A program made the translations under genes and the position numbers. Source: DATAPE01 sp036265345 (GTDB lineage Bacteria > Actinomycetota > CADDZG01 > WHSQ01). Taken from it: DNA of 27,512 bases. The DNA is taken from the NCBI GenBank assembly GCA_036265345.1, contig DATAPE010000300.1:1-27512 (forward strand). The letters are read 5' to 3'. Shown here in pieces: positions 9,889 through 15,920 of this stretch. The notes beneath the pieces were generated by a model. The model searched no databases. It saw only the letters and a program-made list of their open reading frames with translations, and had not been told where the DNA came from. Position 1 is the stretch's first letter, and each line of letters starts with the position of its first letter.

Positions 9889-10896
9889 GTGGACGTCGAG
9901 CGGGGTCGCATATTCAGGTTGTTGGAGACTGCAGACAACTTCGTGAAGTACGCAGCCCCGGGGCAGGAAGAGCGCGCCGCCGAACGCGCCCGCCAACGCT
10001 ATGAGGACGCGCTCGAGCTGGCCCGGCGGCAGGGTGACGCGGAGCTCGTGGAGCAGGTGCGACTCCGCCTCGGCGACCTATCGCGGCGCACAGCGCAGCC
10101 TTCCGTCGCCGCCGCGGGAGTGACAAGCGCTCAGGAGGACGACGACCGGAGCCGGGATGCGAGCGACTCGTTCACATCACCGGGCCACGACGACCCGGCC
10201 ACGGCCGACCCGATGTCGCCGGGTGCGATCGGGGGCGGTCTGGAGACTGACGATTTGGCATCGAGCTCGCGGCTCTCTCCGACCTCCCCAACAGGCGACG
10301 AAGTCCTTGTCTCGCCTCGGCCGCCCGGCGAGCGGCGCGTGCCCCCGGGGCAGAGGGTGACAAGCGGCTGGCCCGTGCTCCACGAGGGGCGTATCCCGCG
10401 CTTCGACAAGGAATCGTGGCGGCTAAGACTGCATGGTGCGTGCAGTCTTCCCTACGAGTTGACCTACGACGAGCTCCTCGCGTTTCCGATTGTCGAACTT
10501 CGGTCCGACTTCCACTGCGTGACAGGGTGGAGCAAGCTGGACAACCTCTGGCGAGGCGTGCAGACGAAGGTTCTCCTCCGTCGGGCCGAACCGGCGACGG
10601 ATGCCTCGCACGTTCTGGTTCACGGCGAGCAGGGATATACCGCGAACCTCCCGATCGAGGTGCTCATGGACGAAGATGCGCTCGTTACCTGGTCCCACAA
10701 CTCCCGTGACCTGGCCCCCAAACACGGCTTCCCTTTGCGCCTGCTGGTTCCACGTCTCTACGGGTGGAAGAGCGTCAAGTGGCTTCGAAGCCTGGAGCTC
10801 ATGACGCAGGATCGGCGGGGATTTTGGGAAACGCGCGGCTATCACAACCATGCAGATCCGTGGCGTGAAGAACGCTACGCGTACCAAGAGGGCTAA
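9889..10896 (+). CDS. sulfite-oxidase-like molybdopterin protein with extra N-terminal helical domain
   Basis: This 335-aa protein has three parts. Residues 1-72 are a charged helical region resembling a TPR-like unit ('ERARQRYEDALELARRQGD', 'EQVRLRLGDLSRR'). Residues about 73-158 are a low-complexity Ser/Pro/Asp/Gly linker. Residues 160-335 form the sulfite oxidase/YedY molybdopterin-binding fold, with the expected molybdenum cysteine C210 in 'FHCVTGWS' and the family segment 'HGFPLRLLVPRLYGWKSVKWL'. Single-domain members are usually near 200 aa, so the N-terminal part is an addition. There is no Tat or Sec signal, suggesting a cytoplasmic enzyme. The GTG start is supported by a -10 box 7 nt upstream. 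The substrate is unknown. Confidence 0.85.
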   Translation: MDVERGRIFRLLETADNFVKYAAPGQEERAAERARQRYEDALELARRQGDAELVEQVRLRLGDLSRRTAQPSVAAAGVTSAQEDDDRSRDASDSFTSPGHDDPATADPMSPGAIGGGLETDDLASSSRLSPTSPTGDEVLVSPRPPGERRVPPGQRVTSGWPVLHEGRIPRFDKESWRLRLHGACSLPYELTYDELLAFPIVELRSDFHCVTGWSKLDNLWRGVQTKVLLRRAEPATDASHVLVHGEQGYTANLPIEVLMDEDALVTWSHNSRDLAPKHGFPLRLLVPRLYGWKSVKWLRSLELMTQDRRGFWETRGYHNHADPWREERYAYQEG

Positions 10897-10898
10897 CC

Positions 10899-11783
10899 AT
10901 CGGAGAGTCGCTTGGTTTCGGTTTCCGCGTCGGTCACTGGACCGACGCGACGGCGCACACCGGATGCACCGTAATTCTGCCGCCGCGCGGCAACGTTGCG
11001 GGATGTGACATCCGCGGTTCCTCGCCAGGCGAGCGGGAGCTCGCGTCCCTCCACCTCGATCGCCGGCTCACCGAGGTGCACGGAGTGGTGCTGACGGGGG
11101 GCAGCGCGTTCGGTCTTGCCACCGCCGACGGAGTGATGTCCTGGCTCGAGGAGAGTGGGATCGGCCACCCCACTGGAAGCGGGGTCGTTCCCATCGTTCC
11201 TGCCGCCGTCATCTTCGATCTGAGTCCATCGGTAGCGCGGCCGGGAGCTGAGGCGGGCCGCGCCGCCTGCGATGCGGCGATCGAGGACGACATCGCTACC
11301 GGAACCGTGGGGGCCGGGGCCGGAGCGACCGTCGGCAAGTGGGCGGGACGTGAGTACGCAGCTACCGGTGGGTTGGGGATCGCGAGCGCCCATTCTGGCG
11401 CCCTGCGGGTGGCCGCGATCGCAGTGGTCAACGCGGTGGGTGACGTCGTGGGGGGCGACGGCTCGATCCTCCGGGGAACCAGCAACCCGGCGCCCACCTA
11501 TCAGCGGCCCGCTCCGGCCGAACATCCGCCCGCCAACACCGTCCTGGCCCTCGTTGCAACCCAGGGCGGCCTAGACAAGAGGGAGGTGAGGTTTCTGGCT
11601 GCACGAGGATCGGACGGCATCACCATTTCGATCCGGCCCGCGCACACTCGCTATGACGGCGATGTGGTCTTCGCCGTGGCCGCGCCCGGCCCTCGCCTCA
11701 CCGACGGCGACGTCGACGTCCTCGGCCACCTCGCCACCGAAGCCGTCGCCGCCGCTATCCGGGAAGCTGTCAGCGGACCCTAG
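10899..11783 (+). CDS. P1 family peptidase (DmpA/S58, N-terminal-nucleophile type)
   Basis: The frame encodes a full S58 peptidase: 'VGHWTDATAHTGCTVILPP' near the N-terminus, 'LTGGSAFGLATADGV', 'GTVGAGAGATVGKW', and the self-cleavage region A-N-T-V-L-A-L-V-A-T, with Thr214 as the probable new N-terminal nucleophile. Family members cleave themselves and act as aminopeptidases or amidases. The first ordinary in-frame start (GTG 11076) would remove about 60 conserved residues. Between the in-frame stop (10866) and the conserved VGHWTD there is no ATG, GTG or TTG. My start, ATC at 10899, has AAGAGGG 6 nt upstream and lies 2 nt after the preceding stop; it is a best guess. An assembly indel is the alternative. 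Confidence 0.8.
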   Translation: MGESLGFGFRVGHWTDATAHTGCTVILPPRGNVAGCDIRGSSPGERELASLHLDRRLTEVHGVVLTGGSAFGLATADGVMSWLEESGIGHPTGSGVVPIVPAAVIFDLSPSVARPGAEAGRAACDAAIEDDIATGTVGAGAGATVGKWAGREYAATGGLGIASAHSGALRVAAIAVVNAVGDVVGGDGSILRGTSNPAPTYQRPAPAEHPPANTVLALVATQGGLDKREVRFLAARGSDGITISIRPAHTRYDGDVVFAVAAPGPRLTDGDVDVLGHLATEAVAAAIREAVSGP

Positions 11784-11830
11784 CCACCTCCACTTCCAAC
11801 CCGCGGGCGACGGCTAACGCGGCTGGATCA

Positions 11831-12004
11831 CTACGAGACGTGCGTGATGTAGTCGTCGGTCATCTCCACCAGGTCACCCACGATGTCGGCCGCCGACTCG
11901 AATCCATCATCGGCCAGACGGTCCCGCAGACCCGCGAGGGTGCTGGCGAGCAGAACGATCACCAGGTCACCGAGATCGGGGGCGGCATGCACCTCGCGGC
12001 TCAT
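11831..12004 (-). CDS. 57-aa acidic protein, unknown
   Basis: This protein begins 'MSREVHAAPDLGDLVIVLLA' and continues with 'LRDRLADDGFESAADIVGDLVEM' and 'DDYITHVS'. It is acidic and predicted helical, with a short hydrophobic patch but no clear membrane helix. I do not recognise the family. Its ATG overlaps the TGA of the zinc-finger gene as ATGA, so translation is coupled and the two proteins probably act together. The frame stays open upstream to 12427, but that part is antisense to the csbD-type gene and its composition looks non-coding, so I reject it. Confidence 0.6.
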   Translation of the reverse strand: MSREVHAAPDLGDLVIVLLASTLAGLRDRLADDGFESAADIVGDLVEMTDDYITHVS

Positions 12005-12174
12005 GCGCGCCCATCCGAACTCTTGTGCATCACCTCGGGATGCTTGGCCCAGTAGTGGCGGCGAACCGCCGGTCCGATCCCCCACCCTTGGGGGACGCGG
12101 ATGCTCTTGCCACAGGTACGGCACCGTGGCGACTTGGTCTTGCCGCCGTTCTTGCTCTCGCGTGCACGGGGCAC
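12001..12174 (-). CDS. 57-aa C2H2-like zinc-finger protein
   Basis: The GTG at 12174 has a strong GGAGG ribosome binding site 8 nt upstream, which decides the start over the longer frame from 12210. The N-terminus is very basic (R/K). Then comes C18-x2-C21, 18 residues, and H40-x4-H45 in 'CRTCGKSIRVPQGWGIG' and R-H-Y-W-A-K-H-P-E. That is a plausible single zinc finger that could bind nucleic acid. I know no named family. It overlaps the next gene by ATGA. Its promoter shares TGTCG-N11-TANNNT with rmuC and with the nurA-herA-sbcDC operon, which hints at induction by DNA damage. Confidence 0.65.
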   Translation of the reverse strand: MPRARESKNGGKTKSPRCRTCGKSIRVPQGWGIGPAVRRHYWAKHPEVMHKSSDGRA

Positions 12175-12215
12175 AACGATCACCTCCAGCGGCCCTTGGT
12201 TGCGCGGCACCGACG

Positions 12216-12237
12216 ATGCTAGAGGGGGGGTACGACA
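12216..12237 (-). promoter_or_regulatory. RecA-NDp/PafBC-like promoter of the zinc-finger pair
   Basis: On the minus strand TTGTCG is followed, 11 nt later, by TAGCAT. The actinobacterial damage promoter consensus is TTGTCRGTG-N8-TANNNT, so the TTGTCR block and spacing match exactly while the GTG part does not. The leader to the GTG start is about 35 nt. Confidence 0.5.
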
Positions 12238-12354
12238 ATCCCGGTCGTAGATCCGGTGGCCACCGACAGTAGCTGCGCACGCAACACAACCAACAAGATT
12301 TCATAGTCGAGGAGCCACGCATTTGCGCGGCGGAGCTCGCAACAAAAGGGTTCG

Positions 12355-12379
12355 GTTTCAGGCGGCTTCCGGGGGGTAT
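12355..12379 (+). promoter_or_regulatory. sigma-B/sigma-F-like promoter of the CsbD gene
   Basis: GTTT (12355-12358) and GGGTAT (12374-12379) are separated by 15 nt, matching the GTTT-N13-16-GGGTA stress-sigma consensus. The CsbD start lies 26 nt downstream. B. subtilis csbD is itself sigma-B controlled. Confidence 0.6.
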
Positions 12380-12405
12380 GTATGGACCGGACGAAAGGAG
12401 GAAAC

Positions 12406-12588
12406 ATGAGCGAAGAGGACAAGGCAAAGAACAGCGCCCAGCAGATGAAGGGCAACATCAAGGAGAAGGTGGGATCCGCCACCGGCAACGAGGACCTCGA
12501 GGCCAAGGGCAAGACCGACCAGGCCAAGGGGAACTTGAAGCAGGCCGGCGAGAAGGTCAAGGACGCAGTGAAAGGCGTAAGCGACTAA
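12406..12588 (+). CDS. CsbD family general stress protein
   Basis: This 60-aa, highly hydrophilic Lys/Glu/Gly-rich protein begins 'MSEEDKAKNSAQQMKGNIKE' and repeats the CsbD pattern ('G.IKEKVG..TG.EDLEAKGK', 'DQAKGNLKQAGEKVKDA'). CsbD proteins are abundant in stress and stationary phase but have no known biochemical activity. The start is fixed by AAAGGAGG five nt before the ATG. An upstream sigma-B-like promoter fits general stress control. A hairpin terminator follows at 12620. The next gene (rmuC) converges on it. Confidence 0.9.
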   Translation: MSEEDKAKNSAQQMKGNIKEKVGSATGNEDLEAKGKTDQAKGNLKQAGEKVKDAVKGVSD

Positions 12589-12619
12589 GCCCGCTTCAGA
12601 GGAACAGATCTCACGAAAA

Positions 12620-12640
12620 GCCGCTCCTAACCGGGGCGGC
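12620..12640. terminator. intrinsic terminator shared by csbD-type gene and rmuC
   Basis: An 8-bp GC-rich stem (GCCGCTCC paired with GGGGCGGC, one G-U pair) and a 5-nt loop, with AAAA before and TTTTT after, so it can work in both directions. It lies between two convergent genes. Confidence 0.8.
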
Positions 12641-12660
12641 TTTTTCTTTGGCCCGCACTC

Positions 12661-13746
12661 CTACTCTCCAACGACCTCCAGGGCGGGTGTCGTTTCCAAT
12701 GCGGGGCGGGACTCGGCCTCGTCTGCCAACTCGACCACCTGATCGAGCTTGTCCTGGAAACGATTGAGCTTGCGCGACCCCTCTTCGTACTTGGTACGCG
12801 CGTTGCCGAGGTGCTTGCCGAGCACCTCGTACTCGGTGGCGAAACGCTCCATGTCTTGTTGCAGACGGGCGCAGAAATCAAGGATCCGTTGGGCATCCTC
12901 TTCGATCTGGAAGCACTTCAGCCCGTACAAGATCGTCTGGAGATAGCCGTACATCGTAAGTGGCGACATCGGCACGACATGAGAGTCGATCGCGACCTCC
13001 CACAGCGGGCGTCCCCGGTGACCAAGTCGAAGCATCTCGCCGTAGACGCCTTCGGCCGGCACGTACATGACGGCGAAGTCGAAGGTGCCTTCGTCGGGGA
13101 CGACATAGCGCTTGGCCACATCACCGATGTGAGTAGCGACATCCGCCGCGAAAGCTGACTCGGCGCGGGAGCGCTCCTTGTCGTCGGCGGCTTCACACAT
13201 GCGGTTGAAGTTGGCCACGGGGAACTTCGAGTCGATGCATACGACCTTCCCGCCGGCCCGCACGATGGCGTCGACGATGACGCCCGAGCTGAACCGGTGC
13301 TGGCACTCGTAACCGGAGGGCGGAAGCACCTGTCGAAGCAGCTCTCCGAGCATGGCTTCGCCGATCCCTCCGCGCGCTTTCGGGGGCTTGAGAAGATCCT
13401 GCAAGCTCGTGAACTGACCGGCTTGGTCGGCCACCGCCGAGGTGGCCTGACGGATCTCGCCCAGGCTGTCGAAGATGCTGCGCGCCAGATCCGTGCTCGC
13501 CGTTTGCGTTTGGAACATCCGGGAGTCGATCCCCTCGAGGCGGTTGCTGAGGAGAGAGGTGTCCGACGAGAACCGCTCGGCCAGATGACGGATCTCGTCA
13601 TGAAGGCTCGACAGCTCGCCGGCCGCCTGTTCCTGAACCACCCTGGCGCGGGCCGCGGCAGCAGCGGCCTCGGCTCTCGCCTTGATCAGAGCGAATAGCG
13701 CTCCGACCGCCACGAGCGCAACGACGACGGCAAGAAATATCCACAT
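12661..13746 (-). CDS. rmuC: DNA recombination protein RmuC
   Basis: This 361-aa protein has an N-terminal membrane anchor (residues 2-18, 'WIFLAVVVALVAVGALF'), a coiled-coil region to about residue 110 and then the RmuC domain: 'GIGEAMLGELLRQVLPPSGYECQ', 'AIVRAGGKVVCIDSKFPVANF', 'FAVMYVPAEGVYGEM' and 'VVPMSPLTMYGYLQTI'. RmuC resembles restriction-type nuclease folds and limits recombination between short inverted repeats in E. coli. The frame reaches 13776, but ATG 13746 puts the anchor at the N-terminus and is 7 nt from a -10 box, so it is preferred. The promoter carries TGTCG-N11-TAAGGT. Confidence 0.92.
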   Translation of the reverse strand: MWIFLAVVVALVAVGALFALIKARAEAAAAAARARVVQEQAAGELSSLHDEIRHLAERFSSDTSLLSNRLEGIDSRMFQTQTASTDLARSIFDSLGEIRQATSAVADQAGQFTSLQDLLKPPKARGGIGEAMLGELLRQVLPPSGYECQHRFSSGVIVDAIVRAGGKVVCIDSKFPVANFNRMCEAADDKERSRAESAFAADVATHIGDVAKRYVVPDEGTFDFAVMYVPAEGVYGEMLRLGHRGRPLWEVAIDSHVVPMSPLTMYGYLQTILYGLKCFQIEEDAQRILDFCARLQQDMERFATEYEVLGKHLGNARTKYEEGSRKLNRFQDKLDQVVELADEAESRPALETTPALEVVGE

Positions 13747-13753
13747 GCCACCG

Positions 13754-13775
13754 ACCTTAGAGGGGGGGTGCGACA
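13754..13775 (-). promoter_or_regulatory. RecA-NDp/PafBC-like leaderless promoter of rmuC
   Basis: The minus-strand TGTCG is followed 11 nt later by TAAGGT, 7 nt before the ATG at 13746. Beyond the motif, the YAC-CCCCCC-TC spacer is nearly identical to that of the zinc-finger promoter at 12216-12237. Confidence 0.55.
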
Positions 13776-13799
13776 TGTTCGGGGATTTCGAGACCCCGC

Positions 13800-13805
13800 T
13801 ACCCT
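13800..13805 (+). promoter_or_regulatory. -10 box, leaderless promoter of the WS/DGAT gene
   Basis: TACCCT lies 6 nt before the ATG at 13812 and there is no useful Shine-Dalgarno. Confidence 0.45.
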
Positions 13806-13811
13806 TGAGGG

Positions 13812-15194
13812 ATGTCCCGATCCGAACGATTGAGCGTCCTAGACGAGCTGTTCCTGCATCTGGAAGGCCCTAACACCCACATGCACGTGGGGGGCGTGGC
13901 GGTGTTCGAAGGGCCCGCGCCCTCATGGCAGGAGGTGCTCGCCGGGGTTCAGTCCCGCCTCCCGCTCGTCCCTCGGTTCCGGCAGAAGCTGCTGACGATC
14001 CCTTATGGCATCGGACGTCCGATATGGGTCGACGACCCTCATTTCAACATCGCTCATCACCTGAGGCAGACGTCTCTGCCGGCGCCCGGTGACGAGGGCG
14101 CACTCAAGGAGCTCGTGGCGCAGATCATGTCCCGCCAGCTCGACCGCGCCAAACCCCTGTGGGAGATGTGGTTCGTGGACGGGCTGATCGATGACCGCTT
14201 CGCGGTGATCTCCAAGACCCACCACTGCGTCGTCGACGGGGTCTCCGGCACCGACATCATGTCGGTCTTGATGGACACCGACCGGGAGACGCGCCTGGTC
14301 CCACCACAGACCACCTGGGATCCCGCTCCGGAACCGACCTCCGATCAGTTGATGGCGGACGCGCTGGCGGAAAGGCTCACTTCACCCGCCGAGGTATGGC
14401 GCTCGGTGCAGTCGGCCCTTCTCGACCGGAGCAATCTTCCCGGCAAGATCGCCGGGGGAGCCCGGGCTCTGGCGGCCTTCGTCGGCGGATCACTTGACTT
14501 CGCGCCGCCAACGTCGCTGAACCAGGCGATCGGGCCAGATCGCCGGTTCGAAACCGTCCTCGCCGATCTGGATGCCTTCAGACGCATCAAGCGCAGGCTG
14601 AACGGCACGGTGAACGACGTGGTTCTGAGCGTGGTCACGGGGGGGCTCGGCCAACTGTTGCGATCGCGTGGTGAGCGAACCGATGAGCTCGAGTTACGTG
14701 CGATGGTGCCGGTATCGGTCCGCACGCAGGAAGCGCGCACTGCCGGAAACCGATTGGCCGCGTTGTGGGCGCCGCTCCCCGTCTCCGAAGAAGATCCCGT
14801 GGAAAGGCTCCGTCAGCTGGTCTACCGCATGAAGAACCTCAAGGGGTCGGGGCAGGCGGTGGGGGCCCAGCTGCTGACGCGCATCGGTGAATACGCCCCG
14901 TCTACGGTCCTGGCCCAAGCCGCTCGCATCGTCGCCCGGCAGCGTGCCTTCAACCTCGTGATCACGAACGTACCCGGCCCCCAGCTCCCTCTGTATCTGA
15001 TGGGGCGCCAGATGCAGGAGGTGTATCCAGTGCTGCCGCTGTCCGACAACACCACCCTCGGCGTTGCGCTCTTGTCCTATAACGGAACGATCGGGTTCGG
15101 TTTCCTCGGGGATCGCGACGCGGCCCCCGATCTGGCGGTCCTTGCGGAAGGTGTCGAGAAATCGATAGCCGAGCTAGTGGCCGCGACTTCCTAG
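13812..15194 (+). CDS. WS/DGAT family acyltransferase (wax ester synthase / diacylglycerol acyltransferase)
   Basis: This 460-aa enzyme would join acyl-CoA to a fatty alcohol or diacylglycerol, forming storage lipid at the membrane. The catalytic HHxxxDG motif is H137-H138-C-V-V-D142-G. Family landmarks also include 'NTHMHVGGVAVFEGP' at the N-terminus, 'NGTVNDVVLSVVTGGL' in the middle and 'LVITNVPGPQLPLYL' near the C-terminus. The length is typical (450-480 aa). Actinobacteria often carry many copies. The gene is divergent from rmuC and convergent with the aldolase, with a 16-nt gap to the aldolase. Confidence 0.93.
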   Translation: MSRSERLSVLDELFLHLEGPNTHMHVGGVAVFEGPAPSWQEVLAGVQSRLPLVPRFRQKLLTIPYGIGRPIWVDDPHFNIAHHLRQTSLPAPGDEGALKELVAQIMSRQLDRAKPLWEMWFVDGLIDDRFAVISKTHHCVVDGVSGTDIMSVLMDTDRETRLVPPQTTWDPAPEPTSDQLMADALAERLTSPAEVWRSVQSALLDRSNLPGKIAGGARALAAFVGGSLDFAPPTSLNQAIGPDRRFETVLADLDAFRRIKRRLNGTVNDVVLSVVTGGLGQLLRSRGERTDELELRAMVPVSVRTQEARTAGNRLAALWAPLPVSEEDPVERLRQLVYRMKNLKGSGQAVGAQLLTRIGEYAPSTVLAQAARIVARQRAFNLVITNVPGPQLPLYLMGRQMQEVYPVLPLSDNTTLGVALLSYNGTIGFGFLGDRDAAPDLAVLAEGVEKSIAELVAATS

Positions 15195-15210
15195 AAACCG
15201 GGAGCCGGCG

Positions 15211-15873
15211 CTAGGAATCGCGGTCCGTGAGGTACGCGTCGAGACGGCGGCACACCTCGATCGCCCTGCGCTCCAGCTCGTCATAGCGACCTTCCGCGGC
15301 AACGTTCGCATCAAACACCGAGCCGGCGAAGCCGACCAGCTCGGCCCCCGCATCGAGGTATCCGAGGTAGTTCTCGGCGGTGAGACCGCCGGTGACCAGG
15401 ATCGGGGTACCCCGCAGAGGTCCCAGCACCTGTGCGATGTAGTTGGGGCCGCCGAGACTCTCGCCGGGGAACACCTTGACCCAATCGGCTCCGGCCCGGC
15501 GAGCCGTGAAGATCTCGGTCGGGGTGGAGGCGCCGAGCGCTACCGGCATGGAGAGGTCGTGCGCGGCCTCGACCACCTCGGGGGCCACGATCGGGGTCAC
15601 GATGAACTCGGCCCCCGCGTCGTAAGCCTCCTTCACCTGGTCCGCCTCGAGGATCGTTCCCGCCCCCAGGATGGAGTCCGTGCGGCCGGCCAGGTCCGCC
15701 ATCGCGTCGGTGGCGTCCGGCGTATCCATGGTGATCTCGACCGCCTCGAAGCCGCCCCGGACGGCCGCGCCGACTCCTTCGACGGCCTGCTCCGCCGTAC
15801 GGGTGCGGAAGATCGCGATCGCGGTCGCCTCGCGCAACCGGCCGGTGCGATCCTGGAACAGCTTGGCATTCAT
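15211..15873 (-). CDS. eda: KDPG/KHG-type aldolase (2-dehydro-3-deoxyphosphogluconate aldolase family)
   Basis: This 220-aa class I aldolase has the Schiff-base lysine K133 in W-V-K-V-F-P, E46 in 'FEAVEITMDTPD' and 'GAGTILEADQV', as in Eda/DgoA. It would split 2-keto-3-deoxy-6-phosphogluconate (or a close analogue) to pyruvate and glyceraldehyde-3-phosphate. The strand after E46 reads T-M-D-T-P rather than T-L-R-T; loss of that arginine is closer to DgoA-like or 4-hydroxy-2-oxoglutarate-type members, so the exact substrate is open. No other Entner-Doudoroff gene is in the window. It has its own leaderless promoter and lies just upstream of the WS/DGAT end. Confidence 0.88.
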   Translation of the reverse strand: MNAKLFQDRTGRLREATAIAIFRTRTAEQAVEGVGAAVRGGFEAVEITMDTPDATDAMADLAGRTDSILGAGTILEADQVKEAYDAGAEFIVTPIVAPEVVEAAHDLSMPVALGASTPTEIFTARRAGADWVKVFPGESLGGPNYIAQVLGPLRGTPILVTGGLTAENYLGYLDAGAELVGFAGSVFDANVAAEGRYDELERRAIEVCRRLDAYLTDRDS

Positions 15874-15879
15874 CGTTCC

Positions 15880-15885
15880 AGGCTA
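15880..15885 (-). promoter_or_regulatory. -10 box, leaderless promoter of the aldolase gene
   Basis: The minus-strand TAGCCT lies 6 nt before the ATG at 15873. It separates this gene from the sbcC end 47 nt upstream. Confidence 0.5.
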
Positions 15886-15920
15886 CTAAACGGGTGTAGC
15901 AAGCCAGACGAACAAGCGCG

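Noticed and set aside
11076..11078. GTG as start of the P1 peptidase
   Set aside because: It would delete about 60 residues including the conserved VGHWTD and CTVILPP segments.
11821..11833. GGCTGGATCACT, like the 3' end of 16S rRNA
   Set aside because: Only a 12-base match with no flanking rRNA sequence; chance.
12005..12427. Long upstream extension of the 57-aa acidic protein
   Set aside because: It runs antisense through the CsbD gene and over the zinc-finger gene, and its sequence looks non-coding.
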